Below, piece by piece: positions 42,978 through 51,574 of a stretch of DNA of 64,000 nucleotides. The notes beneath the pieces are model-generated. The model had not been told where the DNA came from. It made no database searches and saw only the letters and a program-made list of their open reading frames with translations. Both the position numbers and the translations under genes were made by a program. Position 1 is the first letter of the stretch; the number at the start of each line of letters is the position of its first letter. The stretch comes from Flavobacteriaceae bacterium UBA3356 (lineage in GTDB: Bacteria; Bacteroidota; Bacteroidia; Flavobacteriales; Flavobacteriaceae): assembly GCA_002360635.1 (NCBI GenBank), contig DEQW01000001.1, positions 489,848 through 553,847 of the forward strand, read 5' to 3'.

Positions 42978-43460
42978 CTATAAATTCTCAACAAATTTTT
43001 TAATCCCTTCTTCGTCCATTTGTACCGTGTACCACTGTTTTTGTAGTGATGCCCCTGTGTCTTCATAAAACTTAATAGCGTTTTTATTCCAGTCGAGGAC
43101 AATCCATTCTATTCGTTTTACACCGTGCGATGCTCCAAATTTTATTACTTCGGAATAAAGCGCAATCCCCAAGCCTTCACCACGGTATTCTTTTTTCACC
43201 ATCAAATCTTCTAGATGAAGTGTTTTCCCTTTCCATGTAGAAAACCGAAAATATATTAAAGCCATTCCAACAACCTCTCCATCTGCTTTTTCTGCAATAA
43301 AACAATCGAACAATGGGTCTTTTCCAAAGCCTTCTTTTATCAAGTCTTCTGAAGTTATTTCTACTTCATGTTCCATTTTTTCATAATCTGCCAGCTCCTT
43401 TATCAAATATAATACAGCGGGCATGTCTTCTTTAGTGCTTTTACGAATGTTGAAATCCAT
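42978..43460 (-). CDS. GNAT family N-acetyltransferase
   Basis: A 160-residue acetyltransferase. The acetyl-CoA motif A region is LEDLMVKKEYRGEGLGIALYSEVIKF (core EYRGEGLG). The opening IRKSTKEDMPAVLYLIKELADYEK and the WIVLDWNKNAIKFYEDTGA segment resemble the diamine or thialysine acetyltransferase branch. The stop codon abuts the aspartate kinase ATG, so the two are one unit. The substrate may be a lysine-like or polyamine amine; that is inference. Confidence 0.9.
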   Translation of the reverse strand: MDFNIRKSTKEDMPAVLYLIKELADYEKMEHEVEITSEDLIKEGFGKDPLFDCFIAEKADGEVVGMALIYFRFSTWKGKTLHLEDLMVKKEYRGEGLGIALYSEVIKFGASHGVKRIEWIVLDWNKNAIKFYEDTGASLQKQWYTVQMDEEGIKKFVENL

Positions 43461-43493
43461 CTTATTTTCGGTTTAATTAAAATACGCTTTGGA

Positions 43494-43511
43494 CAAAAAT
43501 ATCGATATTTG
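43494..43511. promoter_or_regulatory. Back-to-back divergent -7 boxes between GNAT-lysC unit and fbp
   Basis: The minus strand has TATTTTTG (43494-43501, perfect). The plus strand has GATATTTG (43504-43511, one mismatch). Only two bases separate them, inside a near-palindrome around atatcgatat. Two polymerases could not bind at once. Confidence 0.45.
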
Positions 43512-43539
43512 CGACTAAAATCCATCTATTAAGATAAAA

Positions 43540-44547
43540 ATGGCAAACAAAAACAAAACGTTAGGCGAATTTATAATTGAAAATCAAGAGGAATTTAAAT
43601 ATTCTTCGGGCGAATTATCGCGGTTAATTAATTCCATTCGCTTAGCGGCAAAAGTGGTGAATCACGAAGTAAACAAGGCTGGTTTAGTCGATATTCTCGG
43701 TACGGCAGGCGACCAAAACATACAAGGTGAAGACCAACAAAAACTGGATGTGTATGCCAACGAAGCTTTTATAAACACCTTAACCAACAGAGAAATTGTT
43801 TGTGGTATTGCCAGTGAAGAAGAAGATGATTTTATTACCATTAAAGGGCGGAATGAAAAAAATGACAACAAATATGTGGTCTTAATCGACCCATTGGATG
43901 GCTCCTCAAATATTGATGTAAATGTTTCGGTGGGGACAATTTTTTCCATTTATAGACGTGTAACTCCATCAGGCGCTCCCGTTACGATTGACGATTTTCT
44001 ACAACCCGGAAACAGACAAGTAGCTGCTGGTTACATTGTATACGGAACCTCAACCATGATTGTTTATACAACGGGACACGGAGTTAATGGTTTTACACTA
44101 AACCCAGCCATTGGGACCTATTATTTATCGCACCCAAATATGAAATTTCCGAAAGATGGCAACATTTATTCCGTAAACGAAGGAAATTATATCCATTTCC
44201 CTCAAGGCGTAAAAGATTATATTAAATACTGCCAAAAAGAAGAAGGAGACCGCCCTTACACAGCTAGATATATAGGTTCTATGGTTTCAGACTTCCATAG
44301 AAACTTAATTAAAGGCGGGATTTACATTTACCCAAACACCTCTAAAAATCCAGATGGAAAGCTTCGGTTATTATACGAATGCAATCCTATGGCCTATTTA
44401 ACCGAACAAGCTGGCGGAAAAGCCAGTGATGGCTATACGCGTATTTTAGATATTCAACCTACCGAATTACATCAACGGGTTCCTTTTTTCTGCGGAAGCG
44501 TTAATATGATGGAAAAGGCAGAAGAGTTTATGAGGAATGCTAAATAA
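43540..44547 (+). CDS. fbp: Fructose-1,6-bisphosphatase class I
   Basis: Removes the C1 phosphate of fructose-1,6-bisphosphate in gluconeogenesis. The metal-binding DPLDGSSNIDVNVSVGTIF and the substrate region YIGSMVSDFHRNLIKGGIY are complete, and the 335-residue length is normal. It is divergent from the GNAT-aspartate kinase unit, with a close pair of opposing promoter boxes between them. Together with pckA at the left edge, the window holds two of the gluconeogenesis-specific steps. Confidence 0.97.
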   Translation: MANKNKTLGEFIIENQEEFKYSSGELSRLINSIRLAAKVVNHEVNKAGLVDILGTAGDQNIQGEDQQKLDVYANEAFINTLTNREIVCGIASEEEDDFITIKGRNEKNDNKYVVLIDPLDGSSNIDVNVSVGTIFSIYRRVTPSGAPVTIDDFLQPGNRQVAAGYIVYGTSTMIVYTTGHGVNGFTLNPAIGTYYLSHPNMKFPKDGNIYSVNEGNYIHFPQGVKDYIKYCQKEEGDRPYTARYIGSMVSDFHRNLIKGGIYIYPNTSKNPDGKLRLLYECNPMAYLTEQAGGKASDGYTRILDIQPTELHQRVPFFCGSVNMMEKAEEFMRNAK

Positions 44548-44575
44548 TTAAATATACTTTATAGAATACAATTCA

Positions 44576-45115
44576 ATGAAAAATATAACAATATTATTAG
44601 CTTTCATTATCCTTGTAAGTTGTAGTAATGATGACAATAAAACAAACACTGAAAACAATTTTAGTGAAACAGATATTAATTTAGTTACTGGTATTAACAT
44701 AAGAAATTCTGAAAATGGAAATGGTACTCCATTAGGAAATCCTAATATTTATAAAAACGATACATTTACTGCTTTTCCTAATCCTCCGATAGGAGTACTA
44801 ACGTTACAGACAAATAACCTTAAAAATACCATATCCAATATTTGGGTGACACCTGCAAATGCTAAAAAAATTTATCAAGAGACAGATTTTAATGAAATAT
44901 TAAGTTCAAGTTTATATACAGAAAATCAAATTGACTCAAATGCAACATTGAAATTACTCAATCAAAGTTCGAGTAGTTTGTCTATAAATTTAGAAAGTTT
45001 ACAACCTGGATATTACAAAGTTTTCGTTGAACTAGATGGAAAATTGTATTGGGACAATTTTTATAAAGCTGGTGATATTTTTGAAATTGATGATTTGATT
45101 ACTTATTGGGAATAA
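44576..45115 (+). CDS. Hypothetical lipoprotein
   Basis: A 179-residue protein with a lipoprotein signal (ITILLAFIILVSC, lipidated Cys near residue 16) followed by an acidic, Asn-rich linker. No family is recognised. The body has beta-rich character with few charged clusters. The gene is clearly more AT-rich than fbp, which precedes it by 28 bases. It might be a recent arrival or a fast-evolving lineage gene. Confidence 0.65.
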   Translation: MKNITILLAFIILVSCSNDDNKTNTENNFSETDINLVTGINIRNSENGNGTPLGNPNIYKNDTFTAFPNPPIGVLTLQTNNLKNTISNIWVTPANAKKIYQETDFNEILSSSLYTENQIDSNATLKLLNQSSSSLSINLESLQPGYYKVFVELDGKLYWDNFYKAGDIFEIDDLITYWE

Positions 45116-45152
45116 AAAAACACCCAAAGCCATTTTATAAGCCTCGAGTGTT
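45113..45152 (-). terminator. Terminator of the TerB-like gene
   Basis: On the minus strand a 12-bp stem AACACTCGAGGC / GCTTTGGGTGTT pairs fully when three G-U pairs are allowed. A 10-base loop and a T-run follow the normal form. As DNA the arms look mismatched, so it is easily overlooked. Confidence 0.7.
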
Positions 45153-45176
45153 CTAATATATTTCTATAAATTTTTG

Positions 45177-45605
45177 TTATTTATCTCTGTTCAACAAATA
45201 ACGGTAATCTTCAAGGTTTAACCCTCCATCATAAATTTCAATGGAACGTTTAATTAGTTTTGCAGCTAATTCTTCGGTATACCCTAACCCAATTGCGTAA
45301 CGTTCAATTAAAAAGCGTTCTTGATCGTCAATTTTGTGATCGGCAAAAATCATTTCAAAAAGGTCGTGCATGCGCTCCAAACGCCTTTCAGAACTATTTG
45401 GTGGGTTAATTGGAAATTTTGAAGGATCTTTGATGACTGTTTTATATTCATCTTCATCTATATCCAATTTCCGAGCAAAACGCTTCAATAATTTTTCTTC
45501 TTCAGGGTTCAATTCGCCATTAATAGCAGCCATGTTTGCAATGGATGCAAAATGACTCAAATTTCTGGAATGGTGTCCGCTTTCAAAAAGGTCTGTAAAT
45601 GACAT
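45177..45605 (-). CDS. TerB-like helical protein
   Basis: A 142-residue soluble protein resembling the TerB/DjlA-type helical domain. Two acidic helix pairs are seen: AAINGELNPEEEKLLKRFARKLDID and FADHKIDDQERFLIERYAIGLG, each with a D/E-rich turn suited to metal binding. The family appears in tellurite-resistance systems and in stress proteins, but there is no other ter gene nearby. A perfect -7 box (TATATTTG on the minus strand) lies 20 bases before the ATG. Confidence 0.75.
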   Translation of the reverse strand: MSFTDLFESGHHSRNLSHFASIANMAAINGELNPEEEKLLKRFARKLDIDEDEYKTVIKDPSKFPINPPNSSERRLERMHDLFEMIFADHKIDDQERFLIERYAIGLGYTEELAAKLIKRSIEIYDGGLNLEDYRYLLNRDK

Positions 45606-45625
45606 AGTAGTATAATATTAAGTTA

Positions 45626-45633
45626 CAAATATA
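45626..45633 (-). promoter_or_regulatory. Candidate -7 box of the TerB-like gene
   Basis: The minus strand reads TATATTTG, matching TAnnTTTG, about 20 bases before the ATG. A -33 TTG is not obvious. Confidence 0.4.
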
Positions 45634-45746
45634 AAATATTTACAAATCAAGTTCAGCAAACTAAGTGCTTTTTGTTTTAAACTTTTCTTAATTCTGAAAA
45701 AAACACAAGTCAAAAGCTTATTTTTAGAAGGCTATGAAATTGTAAT

Positions 45747-46775
45747 ATGAAGCAACCCCTACTTGTTTTCAACAAAAAAGGTATTTATTGTAAACAAGCC
45801 GATGTATACATCGATGCTTGGCGTCCAGTTGATAAATGCATTATCACCCATGGTCACGCCGATCACAGTCGGTGGGGCCATAAGCAGTATATTACGCATA
45901 CCAATAATGTTCCTATTATAAAACACCGCTTGGGCGATATAACTGTTACGGCAAAAGAATGGAATGAAACCTTTATCATCAATGGAGTTACCTTTTCCTT
46001 ACATCCCGCTGGACACATTGTTGCTTCTTCTCAAGTAAGGGTTGAGTATAAAGGCGAAGTTTGGGTTTTTACCGGTGATTTTAAAACCGAAAACGATGGA
46101 ATTGCCGAGCCTTTTGAGCCGGTTTCTTGTCATACCTTCATTACGGAATGCACTTTTGGACTGCCCGCCTTTAAGTGGGTACCCCAAAAAGAAGTGTTTT
46201 CAGATATAAATTCTTGGTGGAATACCAATAAGGAAGAAGGGAAAACTTCGGTTTTATTTGGATATAGTTTGGGGAAAGCACAACGATTACTCAAACATCT
46301 TGATACTTCAATTGGAAAAATTTACACCCACGGTGCCATTGAAAACATGACCGAAATATTACGCCCAATTTATGATTTCCCAAATACAGAACGAATAACA
46401 CGCGACACTAAAAAGGAAGATATAAAAGGCAATATCGTCTTAGCTCCGCCTAGTGCGCACGGTGGAACTTGGATACGGAAAATGGTGCCTTTTGTTACTG
46501 CCTCAGCAAGTGGTTGGATGACGTTTAGAGGAGCGAGACGCCGACGAGCTATCGACAAAGGTTTTGTATTAAGTGACCACGCAGATTGGAATGGACTTAT
46601 AGAAACAATAAAAGCAACTAACTGCGAAAAGGTAATTGCCACCCACGGATACACAGATATTTTTTCTAGGTATTTACGAGAAGAATTAGGCTATGATGCC
46701 CGCACAGAAGAAACGCAGTATGAAGAAGATTCTTCGGAAACAGAACAAAAATTAGACAATGCATCAGTTAAATAG
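45747..46775 (+). CDS. Ligase-associated DNA exonuclease (metallo-beta-lactamase fold)
   Basis: A 342-residue DNA 3'-end processing nuclease of the metallo-beta-lactamase / beta-CASP-like class. The zinc motif HxHxDH is in CIITHGHADHSRWG, and further ligand positions are LHPAGHI, FTGDFKTE and LSDHADW. It opens a four-gene repair module with ATP-dependent ligase, Lhr-type helicase and PdeM. Its role there is probably trimming DNA ends. The next gene follows after a repeat-like spacer of about 69 bases. Confidence 0.93.
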   Translation: MKQPLLVFNKKGIYCKQADVYIDAWRPVDKCIITHGHADHSRWGHKQYITHTNNVPIIKHRLGDITVTAKEWNETFIINGVTFSLHPAGHIVASSQVRVEYKGEVWVFTGDFKTENDGIAEPFEPVSCHTFITECTFGLPAFKWVPQKEVFSDINSWWNTNKEEGKTSVLFGYSLGKAQRLLKHLDTSIGKIYTHGAIENMTEILRPIYDFPNTERITRDTKKEDIKGNIVLAPPSAHGGTWIRKMVPFVTASASGWMTFRGARRRRAIDKGFVLSDHADWNGLIETIKATNCEKVIATHGYTDIFSRYLREELGYDARTEETQYEEDSSETEQKLDNASVK

Positions 46776-46800
46776 CGCAATTAAAAGTTTAAAAACAATG

Positions 46801-46844
46801 TTCCCCTCCTTTTTTCAAGGAGGGGTGCCAAAGGCGGGGTGGTT
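46801..46844 (+). repeat. GC-rich palindromic repeat-like element before the DNA ligase gene
   Basis: A 9-bp stem cccctcctt / aaggagggg with a 5-base loop is followed by tgccaaaggcggggtggtt, ending directly at the ligase ATG. From memory, near-identical strings are scattered between genes of many Bacteroidota. Only one copy is in this window. It replaces a normal leader, so it may supply the ribosome site (aaggagg) for the ligase. Confidence 0.6.
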
Positions 46845-48437
46845 ATGAAAAAATTTGCCCAACTCATAAAAACCATTGACAGCACAAACAAAACCAATTT
46901 GAAAGTCGCTGCCCTAACTGAATATTTTCAAACAGCAGCTGATAACGATAAATTATGGGCAATCGCAATTTTATCACACAGAAGACCTAAAAGACCTGTA
47001 AACACAACTTTATTACGGCAATGGGCTACCGAAATAAGCAACATACCCTTGTGGCTCTTTGAAGAAAGTTATCATATTGTGGGCGACCTAGCCGAAACCA
47101 TAGCGCTTATCCTCCCTACCACTGAATCTTCAAGTGATAAATCGTTAGCGGCTTATATTTCTGAAATACAAGCGCTACGGACGCTTCCTGAAGCAGAAAA
47201 AAAAGAATATTTACACACCAACTGGATGAAACTAGATTATTACGAGCGGTTTGTATTTAATAAAATAATTACCGGCAGTTTTCGTATAGGTGTGAGTCAG
47301 AAGCTAATGACACGTGCACTCTCCAAAGCAACTAATATTGACGAAGACATACTCGCCTACAAACTAATGGGCAATTGGACACCAGACAGTACCACGTTTC
47401 AAAAATTGGTTTTGGAAGAAAATGAAGAAGATTATCTAAGTAAACCCTATCCTTTTTATTTGGCATATGCAGTGGAGGATGATTTTCAGAAAGAATTAGA
47501 ACCTATTTCTCAATGGAGCTTCGAACATAAATGGGACGGTATTCGAGCTCAAGTTATCATTCGCAACGACGAAGTTTTTACTTGGTCTCGAGGCGAAGAA
47601 TTGGTGACTGATAAATTCCCGGAATTTCAAAAATTTTTGAAAGAAATTCCTAATGGAACCGTTTTAGACGGTGAAATTCTTCCCTTCGGAAATGATGTTA
47701 TCGGAAACTTTAAAGATCTTCAAACGCGTATAGGTCGAAAAAACATTACCAAAGCACTTTTAAAAAAAACACCTGTTATTCTAATAGCTTACGATTTATT
47801 AGAATGGAAAGGCAATGACATTCGGCAAAAACCATTTTCTGAAAGAAGGAAAATATTGGACAAACTAATAAACGATTGCAATTGCAATTCTCTTGGCTTA
47901 TACCTAAGCGAAACCATGGCGTTTTCAAGTTGGAAAGAAGCTGCTAACGAGCGAGAGCTGTCGCGTGAAAAACACAGCGAAGGATTAATGATTAAAAAGA
48001 AAGAATCCCCGTATCTAGTTGGCAGAAAAAAGGGTGATTGGTGGAAGTGGAAAACCGATCCCTTTACCATAGATGGTGTGTTAACCTACGCTATGCGTGG
48101 TCATGGGCGAAGGGCAAATCTGTATACGGACTATACCTTTGGCCTTTGGGACGGAGACGAACTAGTAACCTTCGCAAAAGCCTATTCGGGCCTTACCGAT
48201 GCTGAATTTAAAAAAGTAGACGCGTGGATTAAAAGAAATACCTTAGAACGGTTTGGACCGGTACGGAGCGTAACCCCACATCACGTTTTCGAAATTGCTT
48301 TTGAAGGTATTGCTGAAAGTAAGCGCCACAAAAGCGGAGTTGCAACCCGTTTTCCGCGAATTTTACGTTGGCGTAAAGACAAGCCTATTGAAGAAGCCAA
48401 CACCCTTGATGACCTTAAAGCCTTGATTCCGAAGTGA
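46845..48437 (+). CDS. ATP-dependent DNA ligase of the ligase-helicase-exonuclease-PdeM module
   Basis: A 530-residue ATP-dependent ligase. The N-terminal DNA-binding region is followed by the nucleotidyltransferase core with the adenylated lysine K229 in FEHKWDGIRAQ, then VLDGEI, and the C-terminal OB fold ending EIAFEGIAESKRHKSGVATRFPR. The frame can also open two codons earlier at GTG; the ATG is preferred. The stop overlaps the GTG start of the helicase. It is not LigD: no polymerase or Ku partner is seen. Confidence 0.95.
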   Translation: MKKFAQLIKTIDSTNKTNLKVAALTEYFQTAADNDKLWAIAILSHRRPKRPVNTTLLRQWATEISNIPLWLFEESYHIVGDLAETIALILPTTESSSDKSLAAYISEIQALRTLPEAEKKEYLHTNWMKLDYYERFVFNKIITGSFRIGVSQKLMTRALSKATNIDEDILAYKLMGNWTPDSTTFQKLVLEENEEDYLSKPYPFYLAYAVEDDFQKELEPISQWSFEHKWDGIRAQVIIRNDEVFTWSRGEELVTDKFPEFQKFLKEIPNGTVLDGEILPFGNDVIGNFKDLQTRIGRKNITKALLKKTPVILIAYDLLEWKGNDIRQKPFSERRKILDKLINDCNCNSLGLYLSETMAFSSWKEAANERELSREKHSEGLMIKKKESPYLVGRKKGDWWKWKTDPFTIDGVLTYAMRGHGRRANLYTDYTFGLWDGDELVTFAKAYSGLTDAEFKKVDAWIKRNTLERFGPVRSVTPHHVFEIAFEGIAESKRHKSGVATRFPRILRWRKDKPIEEANTLDDLKALIPK

Positions 48438-50893
48438 AAAAAAAAGACCTAATAGCAATCGCTGAAACATGGTTTCAGGAAAAAAACTGGAAACCTTTCC
48501 CCTTTCAGAAAAAAACCTGGAATGCTTTTTTACAAGGCAAACACGGCTTATTAAATGCCCCAACTGGCAGCGGAAAAACGTATGCACTTTGGGCTCCAAT
48601 CGTGCTAGAGTACATTAAGGACAACCCCGATTATAAAACCAAAAAAAAGAAAGGCATCAAAGCCATTTGGATTACCCCTTTGCGGGCCCTTTCAGTTGAA
48701 ATTCAACAGGCAGCTCAACGTTTTGCCGATGATTTGGAAACTGATTTAACGATAGGAATCCGAACAGGTGACACCTCCCAAAGCGAGCGCGCCAAGCAAA
48801 AACGCGCTATGCCCGATTTACTCATTACAACCCCCGAAAGCTTGATGCTTTTATTGGCCAGCAAAGGGTATGATAAAACTTTCAAAACGTTAACGGCAAT
48901 AGTAATAGATGAATGGCACGAATTACTAGGAAGTAAAAGAGGCGTGCAAGTGGAACTCGCCTTGTCAAGGCTTAAAACGGTCTGTCCAAAACTCCGTATA
49001 TGGGGTGTTTCGGCTACCATTGGCAACTTAGAACAAGCACAGCAAGTATTGTTAGGAGTTGATGAAAATGCAGTTAAAAACTCCGTGTTAATCAAGGACT
49101 CTAAAAAGAAAAAAATCACGGTTAAATCCATCATCCCGAAAAAGATGGAAACCTTTCCTTGGCGTGGGCATTTAGGACTTCATTTGTTAGAGGACATCGT
49201 ACCTATCATTAAAAACAGTAAAACCACTATAATTTTTACAAATACCCGTGGACAGTGCGAAATTTGGTTTCAAAAACTATTGGAAAAACATCCCGAATTC
49301 GCTGGGGAAATTGCGATGCATCACGGAAGCATCGCAAAAGATACTCGTTTGTGGGTAGAGCAAGCCATTAGAAATGAGTCGCTTACTGCTGTAGTAGCAA
49401 CTTCTAGTTTAGATTTGGGTGTAGATTTTGCCCCAGTAGAAACGATCATACAAATAGGAGGCCCTAAAGGAGTGGCTAAGTTTTTACAGCGCGCCGGTCG
49501 CAGTAATCATCGTCCAGGCGAAGCTTCGGTTATATATTTTTTACCCACTCACGCTTTGGAATTAATTGAGGCTTCGGCATTAAAAAAAGCGGTTAAAGAA
49601 CGTGTGATTGAAGATCGCATTCCATATCTATTAAGTTTCGATGTACTCATACAATACCTGGTTACTTTGGCTGTAAGCAATGGATTTATTCCTGCTGAAA
49701 TATTCAAAGAAGTAAAAAACACTTTTTGTTTTCAGGGCATTACGGAAGAACAATGGCAATGGTGCTTAAACTTTATAACAATTGGAAGCCAAAGCCTTCA
49801 GAGTTATGATGAGTATAAACGCGTGGAAGTAACACCACAAGGACTGTTTAAAGTAGAAAGCCGAAGGGTAGCTATGATGCACCGCCTTTCCATTGGTACC
49901 ATTGTAAGCGATAGCATGCTAATGGTAAAGTACGTAAGTGGCGGATTTATAGGCACAATTGAAGAATTTTTTATAGGAAAAATGAAACCTGGTGATACAT
50001 TTGTTTTTGCTGGAAGAACATTAGAGTTGGTCCGGCTTCGGAATATGGTGGCTCAAGTAAGACGCTCAAAAAAGAAAACCAATAAAGTAGTCAGTTTTAT
50101 GGGTGGGCGAATGACGCTTTCATCCCAAATGAGCGAGATTTTGAGAGAAGAATTACAAAGCGAGGCCGACCATAAACGAAACACACCCGAGTTAAAAGCA
50201 CTACGACATTTATTTGAGCGTCAAGAGTTAGAAAGTATCATCCCCAGAGAAAATGAGTTCTTAATAGAGAGTTTTAAAACGCGTGAAGGCTATCACACCA
50301 TTTTTTATCCGTTCGAAGGTCGTTTTGTCCACGAAGCTATGAGTGGCCTACTTGCCTATCGCATTAGTTTACTAAGTCCCATTACATTTTCATTAGCGTA
50401 TAATGATTATGGTTTCGAATTGCTGTGCGACCAACCTTTGGATGTACAACAGATAATAGACAACAATTTATTTAGTACCGATTATTTATTCAGTGATTTG
50501 CAAAAAAGTATCAACGCAACCGAATTAGCTAGAAGAAAATTCAGGGATATTGCGGTAATAAGCGGGTTGGTGTTTCAAGGGTATCCCAATAAAATGGTAA
50601 AAACAAAACACTTGCAGAGCAGTAGCCAACTGTTGTTCGATGTATTTCGGGATTACGAGGCCGACAACTTATTGTACCAACAAGCCTTTCGGGAAACCTA
50701 TGAACATCAACTGGAGGAAGGTCGATTGCGTTTAGCTTTGGAGCGAATAAACAAACAAGAAATTATCTGGAAGAAATGTAACAAACCAACACCCTTTAGC
50801 TTTCCTATTATTACAGATAGACTACGGGAAAAACTCTCTTCGGAAAAATTAGCCGACCGAATTAAAAAAATGAAACTGCAATTGGAAAAATGA
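48434..50893 (+). CDS. Ligase-associated DEXH-box helicase (Lhr-core type)
   Basis: An 819-residue superfamily 2 helicase. Motif I is NAPTGSGKTYALWAP, motif II DEWHEL (DExH), motif III SATIGN, and motifs V-VI include ATSSLDLGVDFAPVE and FLQRAGRSNHRPG. The rest follows the Lhr-core pattern with winged-helix and beta-barrel parts. In Pseudomonas the related enzyme is a 3' to 5' translocase on DNA and RNA-DNA hybrids. Its start is GTG sharing bases with the ligase stop (GTGA), and its stop overlaps the PdeM start (ATGA). Confidence 0.95.
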   Translation: MKKKDLIAIAETWFQEKNWKPFPFQKKTWNAFLQGKHGLLNAPTGSGKTYALWAPIVLEYIKDNPDYKTKKKKGIKAIWITPLRALSVEIQQAAQRFADDLETDLTIGIRTGDTSQSERAKQKRAMPDLLITTPESLMLLLASKGYDKTFKTLTAIVIDEWHELLGSKRGVQVELALSRLKTVCPKLRIWGVSATIGNLEQAQQVLLGVDENAVKNSVLIKDSKKKKITVKSIIPKKMETFPWRGHLGLHLLEDIVPIIKNSKTTIIFTNTRGQCEIWFQKLLEKHPEFAGEIAMHHGSIAKDTRLWVEQAIRNESLTAVVATSSLDLGVDFAPVETIIQIGGPKGVAKFLQRAGRSNHRPGEASVIYFLPTHALELIEASALKKAVKERVIEDRIPYLLSFDVLIQYLVTLAVSNGFIPAEIFKEVKNTFCFQGITEEQWQWCLNFITIGSQSLQSYDEYKRVEVTPQGLFKVESRRVAMMHRLSIGTIVSDSMLMVKYVSGGFIGTIEEFFIGKMKPGDTFVFAGRTLELVRLRNMVAQVRRSKKKTNKVVSFMGGRMTLSSQMSEILREELQSEADHKRNTPELKALRHLFERQELESIIPRENEFLIESFKTREGYHTIFYPFEGRFVHEAMSGLLAYRISLLSPITFSLAYNDYGFELLCDQPLDVQQIIDNNLFSTDYLFSDLQKSINATELARRKFRDIAVISGLVFQGYPNKMVKTKHLQSSSQLLFDVFRDYEADNLLYQQAFRETYEHQLEEGRLRLALERINKQEIIWKKCNKPTPFSFPIITDRLREKLSSEKLADRIKKMKLQLEK

Positions 50894-51525
50894 CGCAAAC
50901 CATTACCATACAAGGTGAAACATTTATTTTGGACCCAACAGGTTCTGTCTTTTGGCAATCCAAAAACTTACTTTTAATCGCAGATGTTCATCTTGGAAAA
51001 GTGGCACACTTTAGAAAATATGGAGCCGCAGTACCTTCAAAAGCCTCTTCAAAAAACTATGATAAATTGGAAGAAGTTATCGCGCGACATAAACCAGAAA
51101 CCATTTGTTTTCTTGGCGATTTATTCCACAGCACACTAAACAACGAGTGGAATATTTTTGAAACCTGGGTTAAAAAAAAACCTACCAAGATTATATTGGT
51201 AAGTGGCAATCACGATATTATTTCGCCACATAAATTTGAAGCATTGGGAATAGAAGTACTAGACCAATTAAAAATAGATTCATTCCTGCTGACCCATCAT
51301 CCTACTGAGAAAGAAAAAATATTTAATTTTTCAGGACACATACATCCTGGGGTTCGTATGCGAGGACCGGGAAGGCAAACCTTGAAATTAGCTTGTTTTT
51401 TCCGAACCAACAACCAAATGATTTTACCTGCCTTCGGGAATTTTACTGGAAAATATATATTGCAACCCTCAGAAAAAGACACGGTATATGCCATTGTGGA
51501 AAACGAGGTTATTTGTGTTAGCTAA
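50890..51525 (+). CDS. pdeM: Ligase-associated DNA endonuclease PdeM
   Basis: A 211-residue metallophosphoesterase. All ligand motifs are present in order: DVHLGKVAHFRKYG, FLGDLFHS, SGNHDI, LTHHP and SGHIHPGVRM. In characterised relatives the enzyme is a manganese-dependent DNA endonuclease and phosphodiesterase. It ends the four-gene module and overlaps the helicase stop by four bases, so the three downstream proteins are probably made in fixed ratio. Confidence 0.95.
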   Translation: MTQTITIQGETFILDPTGSVFWQSKNLLLIADVHLGKVAHFRKYGAAVPSKASSKNYDKLEEVIARHKPETICFLGDLFHSTLNNEWNIFETWVKKKPTKIILVSGNHDIISPHKFEALGIEVLDQLKIDSFLLTHHPTEKEKIFNFSGHIHPGVRMRGPGRQTLKLACFFRTNNQMILPAFGNFTGKYILQPSEKDTVYAIVENEVICVS

Positions 51526-51574
51526 ATCTTAATTGTTTTGATATTGCTACCTGTTTAGTTAAATTTAACTTATC

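Noticed and set aside
45747..51525. Non-homologous end joining (Ku-LigD) system
   Set aside because: No Ku gene and no LigD polymerase domain; the gene set matches the ligase-associated helicase module.
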